A stretch of DNA of 64,000 nucleotides from Cohnella fermenti (GCF_004801405.1 NZ_SSOB01000022.1:78745-142744), one strand, 5' to 3'. Shown: positions 23,437-33,254, counted from the first letter of the stretch. Translations and numbers: made by a program. Notes: a model not told the origin generated them from the sequence alone.

Positions 23437-25185
23437 TCAGTGCTTGTTCGTCGTGTAGTCGCGCTTGCGCGGCTTGATCAGGGAGACGTCTACTTCCTCG
23501 TAGGAGATCTCCGGCCCTTCCTTCGTCCACTTCGCCAAGGTCGTCTTGAGGAAGTCTTCATCGTTGCGTTCCGGGAAATCCGGCTTGTAGTGGGCTCCGC
23601 GGCTCTCGTCGCGCAGCAGGGCGCCCTTGGTCATCGCCTCGGACAGCTCGAGCATGTTCCACAGTTGGCGCGTGAAGGCGACGCCCGCGTTGTTCCACTG
23701 GGCGGTGTCGTTGATGTTGATCTTCGTGTAGCGCTGCTTGAGCTCCTTGATCTTGCCCAGCGTCTGCTCAAGCTTGTCGTTGTAGCGAACGACGGTCATA
23801 TTGTTCGTCATCCACTCGCCGAGCTCCTTGGCGATCACGTAGGCGTTCTCCGTGCCGTCCATCTTCAGGATGGACTCGTACTTGTCGGATTGCTTCTTGC
23901 CTTCGCGGGCGAAGACGCTCTCCGATACGTCGTCCGCGGACTTCTTGAGGCCCTTGACGTATTCGATCGCCTTCGGTCCCGTCACCATGCCGCCGAAGAT
24001 GGCGGAGAGCAGGGAATTCGCGCCGAGACGGTTCGCGCCGTGATATTGGTAGTCGCATTCGCCGCAGGCGAACAGACCCGGCACGTTCGTCATCTGGTTA
24101 TAGTCAACCCACAGTCCACCCATCGAGTAGTGAACAGCCGGGAAAATCTTCATCGGAATTTTGCGCGGGTCGTCGCCCGTGAACTTCTCGTAGATCTCGA
24201 TGATGCCGCCGAGCTTGACGTCCAGCTCCTTCGGGTCCTTATGCGACAGGTCGAGGAAAACCTTGTTCTCGCCGTCGATGCCGAGCTTCTGGTTGACGCA
24301 CACGTCGAAGATCTCGCGGGTCGCGATGTCGCGCGGCACGAGGTTGCCGTACGCCGGATACTTCTCTTCGAGGAAGTACCATGGCTTGCCGTCCTTGTAC
24401 GTCCAGATGCGTCCGCCTTCGCCGCGGGCCGATTCGCTCATCAGGCGGTTCTTGTCGTCGCCCGGAATGGCCGTCGGGTGAATCTGGATCATCTCGCCGT
24501 TCGCGTAATGAACGCCTTGCTGATAGACCGCGCTCGCCGCCGTGCCGGTGTTGATGACGGAGTTCGTCGTCTTGCCGAAGATGATGCCCGGTCCGCCCGT
24601 CGCAAGAATAACCGCGTCGCCGCGGAACGTCTTCACTTCCATCGAGCGCAGGTCCTGCGTCGAGATGCCGCGGCAGATGCCGTCGTCGTCGATGATCGCG
24701 GACATGAACTCCCAATGCTCGAACTTCTGCACGAGCCCTGCGGCTTCCCAGCGGCGAACCTGCTCGTCCAGCGCGTACAGCAATTGCTGGCCCGTCGTCG
24801 CGCCGGCGAACGCCGTGCGGTGGTACTGCGTGCCGCCGAACCGGCGGAAGTCAAGCAGGCCTTCCGGCGTGCGGCTGAACATGACGCCCATCCGGTCCAT
24901 CAGGTGGATGATGCCCGGAGCGGCTTCGCACATCGCCTTGACCGGCGGCTGATTCGCGAGGAAGTCTCCCCCGTATACCGTATCGTCGAAGTGCTCCCAA
25001 GGGGAGTCGCCTTCGCCCTTCGTATTGACAGCTCCGTTGATGCCGCCTTGCGCGCACACGGAGTGGGAACGCTTGACCGGGACAAGCGAGAACAAGTCGA
25101 CGCTCATGCCGGCTTCCGCCGCTTTGACGGTTGCCATAAGTCCCGCGAGACCGCCGCCGACTACGATGATTTTACCTTTAGCCAT
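23437..25185 (-). CDS. sdhA: Succinate dehydrogenase flavoprotein subunit
   Basis: 582 residues. It oxidises succinate to fumarate on a covalently bound FAD. The dinucleotide-binding motif VVGGGLAGL is at the N-terminus. The FAD-linkage region SVCAQGGINGA, the active-site block HPTAIPGDD...SESARGEGG (about 240-265) and YSMGG follow. The start has GAGGAGGAG upstream and lies 14 bases after sdhC. Length and order match Bacillus sdhCAB. Confidence 0.97.
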   Translation of the reverse strand: MAKGKIIVVGGGLAGLMATVKAAEAGMSVDLFSLVPVKRSHSVCAQGGINGAVNTKGEGDSPWEHFDDTVYGGDFLANQPPVKAMCEAAPGIIHLMDRMGVMFSRTPEGLLDFRRFGGTQYHRTAFAGATTGQQLLYALDEQVRRWEAAGLVQKFEHWEFMSAIIDDDGICRGISTQDLRSMEVKTFRGDAVILATGGPGIIFGKTTNSVINTGTAASAVYQQGVHYANGEMIQIHPTAIPGDDKNRLMSESARGEGGRIWTYKDGKPWYFLEEKYPAYGNLVPRDIATREIFDVCVNQKLGIDGENKVFLDLSHKDPKELDVKLGGIIEIYEKFTGDDPRKIPMKIFPAVHYSMGGLWVDYNQMTNVPGLFACGECDYQYHGANRLGANSLLSAIFGGMVTGPKAIEYVKGLKKSADDVSESVFAREGKKQSDKYESILKMDGTENAYVIAKELGEWMTNNMTVVRYNDKLEQTLGKIKELKQRYTKININDTAQWNNAGVAFTRQLWNMLELSEAMTKGALLRDESRGAHYKPDFPERNDEDFLKTTLAKWTKEGPEISYEEVDVSLIKPRKRDYTTNKH

Positions 25186-25199
25186 TGCTACTCCTCCTC

Positions 25200-25877
25200 T
25201 TAACCGAGCATTGCCGGGCTCAAGCTGTCGATGGCTGCGGACGCCGAAGCGAACTCATCGCTGCGGAAGGCGAACAACGACAGGATGAACAGAACGGCAA
25301 CGATGACGAAGATGCCCATGCAGATGCGCGAAGATACCTTCTGGGCGCGCGGACCGATCGTGATTCCCCAACTGACGAGGAATGCCCACACGCCGTTGGC
25401 GAAGTGGAAGGTCGCTGCGAGAACCGCCACGAAGTACAGAATAAAGAAGCCAGGCTGCGTCACGATGTCGTGCATGTGCTGGCCGATCTCTTCGTTCGTC
25501 GTATTGCCGAGGGCGACTTGAACCCGCGTCTGCCAGATATGCCAGATGACGAAAATAAACGTGAACACCCCGGTAATCCGCTGAAGCGCAAACGCCCAGT
25601 TGCGCCCGTAGTTGAAGCGGCCGACGTTCAGATTCGACGTGAAGGCCAGGTACAGGCCATAGATGCCGTGGAACAGAATCGGCAGCCAGATCATGAAGAG
25701 CTCCAAGAAGAAGATCAGCGGCAGGTCATGCAGCCCGCTCACGCTGTCCTGGAAGCCTTCCTTGCCCCCCTCGAATGCCGAGTAGTTCGTCAGGGCGTGC
25801 TCGATGAAGAACAATCCCAACGGGATGACTCCGAGCAACGAATGAAGCTTGCGGGGTAAAAACGAGTTTCCGCTCAT
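25200..25877 (-). CDS. sdhC: Succinate dehydrogenase cytochrome b558 subunit
   Basis: 225 residues with five membrane helices, the single-subunit diheme anchor of Gram-positive menaquinone-type complex II. Candidate haem-ligand histidines lie within the helices (HSLLGVIPLGLFFIEHALTN; DLPLIF; VFTFIFVIWHIWQ; TFHFANGVWAF). It anchors SdhAB to the membrane and reduces menaquinone. First gene of sdhCAB; a LysR gene is divergent from it, 194 bases away. Confidence 0.94.
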   Translation of the reverse strand: MSGNSFLPRKLHSLLGVIPLGLFFIEHALTNYSAFEGGKEGFQDSVSGLHDLPLIFFLELFMIWLPILFHGIYGLYLAFTSNLNVGRFNYGRNWAFALQRITGVFTFIFVIWHIWQTRVQVALGNTTNEEIGQHMHDIVTQPGFFILYFVAVLAATFHFANGVWAFLVSWGITIGPRAQKVSSRICMGIFVIVAVLFILSLFAFRSDEFASASAAIDSLSPAMLG

Positions 25878-25985
25878 GTCGTTGTGCTTGCTCCTTTCAA
25901 GTCCGTCCGGTTGACGCGCCTGGATCGCTTATAAGTCCAAATTTGGCCATAAAGCGTCCAACCGTCACCATTTCGTCACGCTTTC

Positions 25986-25997
25986 TAGGTTAACCTA
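25986..25997. promoter_or_regulatory. Palindrome TAGGTTAACCTA between sdhC and LysR
   Basis: A perfect 12-bp inverted repeat midway in the 194-bp divergent intergenic region, a reasonable place for the operator of the adjacent LysR regulator. Binding is inferred. Confidence 0.4.
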
Positions 25998-26015
25998 TTT
26001 TCGCTTATAATGGAA

Positions 26016-26043
26016 TTGCTAATTCCTTATTACTTCTTATAAC
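26016..26043 (+). promoter_or_regulatory. Promoter of the second LysR gene
   Basis: TTGCTA (26016-26021), a 16-bp spacer, TATAAC (26038-26043), 28 bases before the start codon. Confidence 0.45.
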
Positions 26044-26071
26044 TTATTAACATAAGCGAAGGAGGAGCCCC

Positions 26072-26989
26072 ATGCTGGAAGATATGAAGCTGTTCGCCAC
26101 CGTCGTCGAACATACGAGCCTGAACCGTGCCGCCGAGCGACTGAACGTCACGCAGCCCGCGCTGTCCCGGAGAATCGCGCGCATGGAGCGCGAGCTTGGC
26201 GTCGACCTGTTCCGCCGCATCGGGAAGCGGCTTGAGCTGACGCCCGCCGGCCAGATCACCTATGAATTCGCAGTCGAGCTTCGCCATTCCTATTCCGACT
26301 ATCTGCAGAAGCTGAACGCCTATCGTTCCGTCGATACGACGCTCGCGACAATCGGGGCCAGCCTGACGACGCTCCAGACGACGCTGCCCGGCCTGATTGC
26401 CTCCATGACCGAGAAGCATCCGCACATCGAGATCAAAGCCATCACCGGCAAGTCCCACGAGATCGCGACTCTGGTCAAGGAGGGCAAGGTCGACTTCGGG
26501 ATCGTCGCCTCTTCGGTCGAAGACGATCCTTCCATTACAAGTATACCCTTATTCGAAGACACGTTGATGCTTGTCCTTCCCAAGCTGCATTTTCATACCA
26601 TTGAGCGCAGTCCCTTCCCGGTGGAAAACCTAAACGGAATGCCGATGATCCTGTTCTCCCCCGGCACCTGGTACCGGACGATGACGGACGAGCTGCTGAG
26701 GAGGTACGGACTGAAGCCGGACGTGCGCATGGAGATCGACTCCTTCGAGGCGATCATCCGCCTGCTCGCGCCGCTTCGCGCGGGCACGCTGCTGCCGCGA
26801 TCGTACATTCGCCCCGAGCTGATGGAGGACAACGGCCTTCTCGTCATTCCGATCTCGGAGTTCGAGCTGACCAAGCGGACGACTTCCCTCATCTACAGTC
26901 AGCCCGTCTGGATGACCGCTTCGACGAAGTACCTCATCGAGGAGACGATCGCTTACTTCGGGAGAGCCGGGACGGCCGCGGCAGATTAA
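26072..26989 (+). CDS. LysR-family regulator divergent from sdhCAB
   Basis: 305 residues. Helix-turn-helix SLNRAAERLNVTQPALSRRI (about residues 15-34), then a complete effector domain with GIVASSVEDD and LMLVLPK typical of the fold. The ATG has GAAGGAGGAG upstream. Its divergent position suggests control of sdhCAB or of itself; CcpC, which senses citrate in Bacillus, is a LysR protein controlling TCA genes, but no feature here proves that this is CcpC. Confidence 0.9.
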   Translation: MLEDMKLFATVVEHTSLNRAAERLNVTQPALSRRIARMERELGVDLFRRIGKRLELTPAGQITYEFAVELRHSYSDYLQKLNAYRSVDTTLATIGASLTTLQTTLPGLIASMTEKHPHIEIKAITGKSHEIATLVKEGKVDFGIVASSVEDDPSITSIPLFEDTLMLVLPKLHFHTIERSPFPVENLNGMPMILFSPGTWYRTMTDELLRRYGLKPDVRMEIDSFEAIIRLLAPLRAGTLLPRSYIRPELMEDNGLLVIPISEFELTKRTTSLIYSQPVWMTASTKYLIEETIAYFGRAGTAAAD

Positions 26990-27113
26990 AGTCCTCTAAT
27001 GGGCGCAGTTCCCAGTTCCGCCGCGCGGACAGGGTATGGTATCCTCGGATGGAAGCAGCCCGGACCATTGCCATTCCGTGCCATTCCGGCCGGGCGCCAA
27101 GGAGGACTCATCC

Positions 27114-27797
27114 ATGAACCTGCACAAGCTCGGAAGACGGGCCGCCGCGCTCGCTCTCGGCGGAGCCCTGATGCTTCCCGCCATGAACGCCTTCGCCGCA
27201 ACGACCTATACGGCAACGGACAACGACACCTTCTGGACGCTGTCCAAGAAGTTCGGCGTCCCGCTGGCGTCCCTGATGAACGCGAACCCGAAGATCGACC
27301 CTCTCAACATTTATAAGGGACTTAAGATTGCGATCCCGTCCGGCACCGCAGCCAAGACGACGACGGCGAGCGCAGCGAAGGCCGCGGCAACGACGACAAC
27401 CGCAGCGACGATGAAGGCCGCGGCGACAACGTCGACCGCAGCCAACACCGTCACGACGGCATCCGGCGCCGTCCTCGGCTACTCCAAGGCGATTACGATG
27501 AAGGCAAGCGCTTATTCCGCCTCCATCGAAGAGAACCCTTGGGGAGCCGTCGACTACTTCGGCAACGCGCTGAAGCTCGGCACCATCGCCGTCGACCCGA
27601 AGGTCGTCCCGCTCGGGACGAAGGTGTACATCGCCGGCTACAACTTCGCCGGGCTCCCCGCGGGCGGCATGATCGCCACCGCCTCGGACGCCGGCAGCGC
27701 CATCGTCGGCAACCGCATCGACATCTTCATTCCGGACACGCCGGCGAACGTCTCGGAATTCGGCTTCCAGAACGTGAAGCTGTACATTCTGGAATAG
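27114..27797 (+). CDS. Secreted LysM-3D domain cell-wall protein
   Basis: About 227 residues. A signal peptide ends at AMNAFA (about residue 25). One LysM domain follows (TYTATDNDTFWTLSKKFGVP...LKIAIPSG, 27-75) that binds peptidoglycan. A 45-residue Ala/Thr/Lys linker leads to a C-terminal 3D domain (about 125-227; ITMKASAYS, GTIAVDPKVVPLGTKVYI, ATASDAGSAIVGNRIDIF), named for its Asp residues and resembling the lytic transglycosylase barrel. YocH-like wall hydrolases have this layout. AAGGAGG precedes this ATG, which excludes a longer frame. Confidence 0.9.
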   Translation: MNLHKLGRRAAALALGGALMLPAMNAFAATTYTATDNDTFWTLSKKFGVPLASLMNANPKIDPLNIYKGLKIAIPSGTAAKTTTASAAKAAATTTTAATMKAAATTSTAANTVTTASGAVLGYSKAITMKASAYSASIEENPWGAVDYFGNALKLGTIAVDPKVVPLGTKVYIAGYNFAGLPAGGMIATASDAGSAIVGNRIDIFIPDTPANVSEFGFQNVKLYILE

Positions 27798-28270
27798 CGC
27801 GACCAAAAAAATCCGTTTGGCCTTCAGCATACATCCAGATCGGGTCCGGCGCGGTCGGTTTTGTCGCTGTGAGGCGAGACAGAGGGGAGTGGCGGGGTTC
27901 GCGATCGGTGATCCAACGAACGTTCTCATCCCGCCGTGCGCTATCTCTTCTTCTCTCCGCCTCCTCGCCAGATAATTCCCATATTATGGTAAAGACAAGG
28001 CCGCTATCCCCCTTCTGCGCGTTTATGCCTCTTCTCCCCGCGGCTCAGGAACCTCTTGGCTCTTCGCCGCACCCCGACCGCCGCCGGGTGTTCCCCACTC
28101 CTTCCGATCCTGAACGAACGGGAGAGGAGACCTAATGCCTCCAGAGGGGGAAAAGGTGCGGGGGAGAAGGCGCGCGGGGGGAGGAGGTGCCGCGTACCGG
28201 ATGCCTGGCAAGCTGATCTCTAGGCGTTGTGCGCGGCGCTCCTCTCCCGCTCCGTTGGCCCGTATCGCAG
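27798..28270. other. Non-coding gap, nothing recognised
   Basis: Between the LysM-3D gene and the first repeat remnant at 28275 I see no gene with a plausible ribosome site, no clear terminator and no array of the 51-52 bp kind. Confidence 0.5.
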
Positions 28271-28311
28271 GGGGGACAACCGTTCGGGTTGTCATAGCGG
28301 TTTTTCGCATA
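28271..28311 (+). repeat. Family 1 side module with GACAAC hairpin (copy 1)
   Basis: GCAGGGGGG precedes a hairpin GACAACC/GGGTTGTC (28275-28281, 28286-28293), which is followed directly by a decayed family 1 core, ATAGCGGTTTTTCGCAT. The same combination occurs at 59920-59961. Confidence 0.65.
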
Positions 28312-28410
28312 AGGATGACGGTCGAGACATCGCGCCCTGACCGTTCCACCCCACGCTGTTCGTACCTCCGGTCCGACGGCTTTTGCCCTCTGATCCGCCG
28401 GCTTTTGCTC

Positions 28411-28592
28411 GATTTTATGTGGTTTTTCACATTCATCGGTTTGAATGAGCCGCTATCTCGGCATTTTATGTGATTTTTAGCATATATGCGGCAACTGAAG
28501 CCGGAATTTTCTCTATATAAGCTATTTTTCATATAGAATCGTCCAACCTGCCCGTTATCGCGACGCTCGAATGTGAAATTTCACATAAATTT
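28411..28592 (+). repeat. Phased palindrome array, family 1, cluster E (four units)
   Basis: Cores begin at 28417, 28468, 28519 and 28571 (steps 51, 51, 52). The third is weak (AAGCTATTTTTCATAT). The last is the perfect ATGTGAAATTTCACAT. Spacer landmarks match clusters B and G. A further single core-like stretch (ATAGGTGATTCTTCGCAT) lies at 28651, out of phase. The cluster lies between convergent genes. Confidence 0.9.
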
Positions 28593-28749
28593 CTTGTATC
28601 GGCGAGTCCGGCGAGATGCCCGGCCCCCCCCCTCCCGCACGATTCAACTTATAGGTGATTCTTCGCATAAAATCCCGCCCGCCGCGCTACAATTCCGCCC
28701 CGCACTCGGTATCCGCGCACTTCATGCCGCTTCGCGCCAATATACGGTC

Positions 28750-29568
28750 TCAGTCGCTCTTGCTCTCGGGGAGCTGGAGCAGCTCCGGCAGCGTCACCGG
28801 CTCGTAGCCGCTTGCGCGCAGCCATTCGATCAGCTTCGGCAGCGCCTTGACCGTGCCGTACAGATTCTGCCCCGTTCCTCCGCCCGCATGAAGCAGAATG
28901 ATCGAGCCCGGCCGGACCGCGCTTGTCACGTTCCGGAACACAAGCGGGGCGCTGAGCTGCCGCCAGTCCGACGAATCGACGTCCCAATTCACGACGGTGT
29001 AGCCCATCTTCTGCGCCCAATCGAGCTGCGACAGCCGGATCTCGCCGTACGGCGGGCGAATAAGCCGCGGCGCGAACCCGACCGTGCTCTGCAGCGCAGC
29101 CTCGGTGGCGCGAATCTGCTTCCTCATTCCCGCGATTCCCAGCTTCGAGAAGTTGGGATGATCGAACGAATGGTTGCCGATCGCATGGCCTTCCGCATGA
29201 ATGCGCCTCACCAGCTCCGGAGCTTGGAGCGCCCGGCTGCCGACGACGAAGAACGTCGCCTTGACGCGCTGCTGCTTCAGCACGTTCAGAACAAGCGGCG
29301 TATAGCGCCGATCCGGCACGTCGTCGAACGTCAGCGCCACCTGCCGCGACGGCTTCGGGGCGGACAGCACGAACGCGCCCTTGTAGCGCCGCTGCATCTC
29401 CGCCCAGCTCGCGCCGGAGGGCTTGTCAAGACTTCCGGCTTCCCGCCCGCCGGCGGACGCCTCTCCCATCGGCAGAAGAAGCAGCAGCGCGCACAGCATG
29501 CCCGCCAGCGCTCGTCTCCATCCTCGTCCCCAGCCGCTTCTCCATCCGCCAACCCAATCGCCTAGCAT
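28750..29568 (-). CDS. Secreted polysaccharide deacetylase (NodB domain)
   Basis: About 272 residues. Signal peptide/anchor ALAGMLCALLLLLPMGEASA at the N-terminus. The NodB domain (about 75-265) has all five motifs: TFDDV, HSFDH, RPPYGE, DVDSSDW and ILLHAGGG. It should remove N- or O-acetyl groups from peptidoglycan or another glycan outside the membrane. I chose the ATG at 29568 because AAGGGGA precedes it. The family includes PdaA/PgdA-type enzymes; which substrate is used here is not clear. Confidence 0.9.
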   Translation of the reverse strand: MLGDWVGGWRSGWGRGWRRALAGMLCALLLLLPMGEASAGGREAGSLDKPSGASWAEMQRRYKGAFVLSAPKPSRQVALTFDDVPDRRYTPLVLNVLKQQRVKATFFVVGSRALQAPELVRRIHAEGHAIGNHSFDHPNFSKLGIAGMRKQIRATEAALQSTVGFAPRLIRPPYGEIRLSQLDWAQKMGYTVVNWDVDSSDWRQLSAPLVFRNVTSAVRPGSIILLHAGGGTGQNLYGTVKALPKLIEWLRASGYEPVTLPELLQLPESKSD

Positions 29569-29703
29569 CCGGCCATCCCCTTTTTCCCCCCGCATGGACA
29601 TTGCCCTTAGCGTGAGCGAAGAGGAGGGTTCTCATTCAATGGAGACCAACATTCCGCCAATGGAGACCAACATTCCGCGGAGCTTCGCTTATTCCCAGTC
29701 CGC

Positions 29704-30366
29704 TCAGGAGCCGATCGACTCCTGGAACTGCTCGATCGACTCGTTCGTGCCGATGACGACCATGACGTCGCGCTCGGTCAGCACATCCTCCGCGTTCGGG
29801 GCAATGATGATCCCCTTCGGCTTGTTGATCGCCACGATGCTGCAGCCGTACTTCCCCCGCGGATTGACGTCCGCAAGAGACTTGCCGGTCAGGCAGCCTG
29901 GCACCGCCAGCTCGGCGATGGTGTACTTCTTGGACAGCTCGATATAATCGAGCAGGTTCGGAGATACGAGCTGATGCGCGACGCGTATGCCCATGTCCCG
30001 CTCCGGATAGATGACCCGATCGACGCCGATCCGCTCCAGCACCCGGCCGTGCAGCTCGTTCACCGCCTTCGCGACGACCTTCTTCACGCCGAGCTCCTTC
30101 AGCAGGATCGTCGCCAGAATGCTCGCCTGGATATCGTCCCCGATCGCCACGACGCCGCAGTCGAAGTTGCGCGCCCCGAGCGAACGAAGCGCCTCCTCCT
30201 CCGTCGCGTCCGCGACAACGGCGTGGGTGAGCACCTTGCTCAGCTCCTGCACCGTCTCCTCATTCCGGTCGATGCCGAGCACCTCGTAGCCGAGCTGAAT
30301 AAGTTCCTTGCCGATGCTCGAGCCGAATCTTCCCAAGCCGATGATGACGAACTGATGCATCTTCAT
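29704..30366 (-). CDS. ktrA: Ktr potassium channel regulatory subunit (RCK protein)
   Basis: 220 residues. RCK-N nucleotide-binding domain with GLGRFGSSIGKEL and the acidic ribose contact LGIDRNEE (1-135), then an RCK-C domain (about 140-218). It forms the cytoplasmic ring that gates KtrB in response to ATP/ADP and, in Firmicutes, is inhibited by c-di-AMP bound to RCK-C. Start supported by GAAGGATG. Third gene of the ktr operon, whose leader is also a c-di-AMP riboswitch. Confidence 0.93.
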   Translation of the reverse strand: MKMHQFVIIGLGRFGSSIGKELIQLGYEVLGIDRNEETVQELSKVLTHAVVADATEEEALRSLGARNFDCGVVAIGDDIQASILATILLKELGVKKVVAKAVNELHGRVLERIGVDRVIYPERDMGIRVAHQLVSPNLLDYIELSKKYTIAELAVPGCLTGKSLADVNPRGKYGCSIVAINKPKGIIIAPNAEDVLTERDVMVVIGTNESIEQFQESIGS

Positions 30367-30381
30367 GTAGTCATCCTTCTC

Positions 30382-31725
30382 CTACCCGATAATAATCTTG
30401 CCTTCCGCATAGCGGAACAGCACCCGCCCCGGCTTCCGCCCGAGCGCATAGCCCATCGTCAACGGTCCGATTCTTCCGATGAACATCAGAACAATGATGA
30501 CAATCTTCCCGAACATAGTCAGCTCCAGCGTCAGTCCCATCGTCATGCCGACGGTGCTGAAGGCGGACGTCACCTCGAACAACAACTTTAGAAAATGATG
30601 GTCTTCCGTCGCCGACAGCAGCATCGTGGCCAAGAGGATCAGCGTAAGCGACAGGAGCGTGATCGTCAGCGCCTTGTACACTCTCTCCTGCGCGAGCCGG
30701 TAGCGGAACAGGACGACATCGTCCTTGCCCCGGATCATGGCGATCACCGCGCCGATCAGCGCCGCGAACGTCGTCGTCTTGATCCCGCCGCCCGTCGAGC
30801 CCGGGGACGCCCCGACGAACATCAGCAGCACAAGGAAGAACTGGGTCGCCTGCCGCAGCGAGGCGATGTCGAGCGAGTTGACGCCGGCCGTTCGCGGCGC
30901 CACCGACTGCATGAACGCGGCGAGCAGCTTCTCTCCGAAGCCGAGCGGCTGCATCGACGCCGAATTCGTATACTCGAAGACGAAGATGACGAGCGCCCCG
31001 AAGCCGATTAGGAAGCCGGTCGTGGCGAGCACAACCTTCGAATGCAGCGTAAGCCGCCGCGTTCTCCGCCAATCGATCAAGTCAGACAGAACGATGAAGC
31101 CGAGGCCGCCGAGAACGATGAGCAGCATCGAGACGATATTGACGGCCGGATCGCCCGCATAGTCGGTGAGGCTCCTGTACTGGCCCATAATATCGAAGCC
31201 GGCATTGTTAAAGAAGGACACCGAGTGGAAAATCCCATAGTATATCGCGCGGCCCGGACTCATATCCAATAAGAAGCGGACGGACAGGAGGATCGCTCCG
31301 GTCAGCTCGATGACGAGCGCGTATACGATAACCCGCCGGACGAGCCGCACGATCCCTTCCATGCTCGTCTGGTTCAGCGCTTCCTGCAAAATGAGCCGTT
31401 CGCGCAGCGAGATCCGGCGCTTCAGGAAGAAGGCGAACAGCGTCGCCATCGTCATGAAGCCGAGGCCGCCGACCTGGATCAGCGCCAGAATGACAAGCTG
31501 GCCGAACAGCGTCCAGTGCGTCCCCGTGTCGAGCGTCACGAGCCCCGTCACGCAGGCGGCGGACGTCGCCGTGAACAGCGCGTCGATCACGCTTGTCGTC
31601 TCGCCGGCGACCGTTGCCGCCGGGAGCCCGAGCAGCAGCGTGCCGACCGCAATGATGGCGGCGAAGCCCAGCATCAAGAGTCTCGGCGGAGATCCGTAGA
31701 TCCATCTCAAGCTGCTCGCGAACAT
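30382..31725 (-). CDS. ktrB: Ktr potassium transporter membrane subunit, copy 1
   Basis: About 447 residues. Four M1-P-M2 repeats of the TrkH/KtrB fold, with selectivity-filter segments around TSAACVTGLVTLDTGTHW, NNAGFDIMG, APRTAGVNS and GSTGGGIKTTT. It forms the K+-conducting dimer gated by KtrA. GAGGAGGAG precedes the chosen ATG; a longer frame would add 19 hydrophilic residues. It is a close paralogue of the next gene upstream. Confidence 0.93.
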   Translation of the reverse strand: MFASSLRWIYGSPPRLLMLGFAAIIAVGTLLLGLPAATVAGETTSVIDALFTATSAACVTGLVTLDTGTHWTLFGQLVILALIQVGGLGFMTMATLFAFFLKRRISLRERLILQEALNQTSMEGIVRLVRRVIVYALVIELTGAILLSVRFLLDMSPGRAIYYGIFHSVSFFNNAGFDIMGQYRSLTDYAGDPAVNIVSMLLIVLGGLGFIVLSDLIDWRRTRRLTLHSKVVLATTGFLIGFGALVIFVFEYTNSASMQPLGFGEKLLAAFMQSVAPRTAGVNSLDIASLRQATQFFLVLLMFVGASPGSTGGGIKTTTFAALIGAVIAMIRGKDDVVLFRYRLAQERVYKALTITLLSLTLILLATMLLSATEDHHFLKLLFEVTSAFSTVGMTMGLTLELTMFGKIVIIVLMFIGRIGPLTMGYALGRKPGRVLFRYAEGKIIIG

Positions 31726-31784
31726 TCGGTTCTCCTCCTCTTGGACTCTCTCTCGTATGCTGGCGCTTTTTTGAGGGGGCACCC

Positions 31785-33128
31785 TTACCCGATGATGATC
31801 TTGCCTTCCGCGTGCCGGTACAGCGGCCGACCGTGCTTCGGCCCGACCGCATAGAACAGCGTGAACGGCCCGAGCCGGCCCATGAACATGAGCAGGATCA
31901 GAATCAGCTTGCCCGCGTCCGTCAGCTCCGGCGTAAGGCCGGTGGAGAGGCCGACCGTCGCGAACGCCGACGTCGACTCGAACAGCACGCCCATGAACGT
32001 ATGATTCTCCGTAACCGAGAGCAGCATCGTTCCGGCCACGACGATGAGGAACGAGAACAGCGTCACCGTGATCGCCTTGTAGACGCGCTCCCGCTCGATC
32101 GTATGACGGAGCAGAACGACATCCTCGCGGCCGCGGAACACCGCCAGCACCGCAACGATAAGCACCGCGAACGTCGTCGTCTTGATGCCCCCGCCCGTCG
32201 AGCCCGGGGAGACCCCGATGAACATCAGGATGACGAGCAGGAACTGCGTCGCCTGCCGCAGCGACGACACGTCGATCGTCGTAATGCCGGCCGAGCGAGG
32301 CGTCATGGAATGGAGCAGCGCCGCGAAGATTTTGTCCGCCGTGCCGAGCGGTCCGAGCGTCTTCTCGTTCGTGAACTCGAAGAGCAGGATGACGATGGCG
32401 CCAACGACGAACAGCAGGAGCGTGACGCAGATCGCCACCTTCGAATGAAGCGACAGCCGCCGGTTGCGCCGATATTCGACGAGGTCGGCCAGTACAACGA
32501 AGCCGAGGCCCCCGAGAATAATCAGGATGATCGAGAGAATGTTAACGAACGGGTCCGATATGTAATTCGACATGCTCCGGTAGTCGCCGAACAGGTCGAA
32601 GCCCGCATTGTTGAAGATCGACACCCCGTGGAAAATCCCGTAATACAAAGCCCGGCCCGGAGGCATGTCCAGCATGAAGCGAAGGGTGAACAGGAGCGAC
32701 CCGGCGAGCTCGATCGTCAGCGCATAGTTGATGACGCGGCGCACGAGACGGATAATGCCTTCCAGGTTGTTCTGGTTAAGCGATTCCTGCAGAATCAGCC
32801 GCTCCTTCAGCGATACCTTCCGCCGCAGGAAGAGGGCGAACAGCGTGCCCATCGTCATGAAGCCGACGCCGCCGATCTGCACGAGAACAAGGATGACCCA
32901 ATGCCCGAATACGGAGAAGAACGTGCCCGTATCGACGACGACAAGGCCGGTGACGCAGGTGGCGGACACCGATGTGAACAGCGCATCGATCCAGCGGATC
33001 GATTGCCCGTCCTTCAACGAGATCGGCAGCTTCAACAGGATCGCGCCGACCAGAATGATGGCGACGAAGCCCAGCGTTAACGCCCGCGGCGGGGATGAGG
33101 CGAGCCATCCTTTGGCTTGCTTGTACAA
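31785..33128 (-). CDS. ktrB: Ktr potassium transporter membrane subunit, copy 2
   Basis: About 447 residues, the same length and motif set as the downstream copy (TSVSATCVTGLVVVDTGTFF, NNAGFDLFG, TPRSAGITT, GSTGGGIKTTT), with a similar C-terminus (AEGKIIIG). Two ktrB copies sharing one ktrA are unusual; the usual operon has one. The TTG start (MYKQAKGW) is set by GGGGGGAG. First gene of the operon, directly behind the riboswitch and its terminator. Confidence 0.92.
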   Translation of the reverse strand: MYKQAKGWLASSPPRALTLGFVAIILVGAILLKLPISLKDGQSIRWIDALFTSVSATCVTGLVVVDTGTFFSVFGHWVILVLVQIGGVGFMTMGTLFALFLRRKVSLKERLILQESLNQNNLEGIIRLVRRVINYALTIELAGSLLFTLRFMLDMPPGRALYYGIFHGVSIFNNAGFDLFGDYRSMSNYISDPFVNILSIILIILGGLGFVVLADLVEYRRNRRLSLHSKVAICVTLLLFVVGAIVILLFEFTNEKTLGPLGTADKIFAALLHSMTPRSAGITTIDVSSLRQATQFLLVILMFIGVSPGSTGGGIKTTTFAVLIVAVLAVFRGREDVVLLRHTIERERVYKAITVTLFSFLIVVAGTMLLSVTENHTFMGVLFESTSAFATVGLSTGLTPELTDAGKLILILLMFMGRLGPFTLFYAVGPKHGRPLYRHAEGKIIIG

Positions 33129-33203
33129 TTCGCTCTCCCCCCGATTCTGCCCTGTAGTCGTGATCTCTCGGCTAATATTAATCTCTCCGCAAGGGAGAAG
33201 AAC

Positions 33204-33232
33204 AAAACAAAAAGCACTGGAGCTCCAGTGCT
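33204..33232 (-). terminator. Riboswitch-controlled terminator
   Basis: The perfect palindrome AGCACTGGAGCTCCAGTGCT (33213-33232) is followed on the minus strand by TTTTGTTTTG. It lies between the c-di-AMP aptamer and the ktrB start, as expected for an intrinsic terminator stabilised when the ligand is bound. Confidence 0.88.
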
Positions 33233-33254
33233 TAGACACGAGTCCTGTTCCAAT

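Noticed and set aside
28135..28473. 112-codon plus-strand frame before the polysaccharide deacetylase
   Set aside because: Low-complexity start, no family resemblance, and it runs into cluster E.
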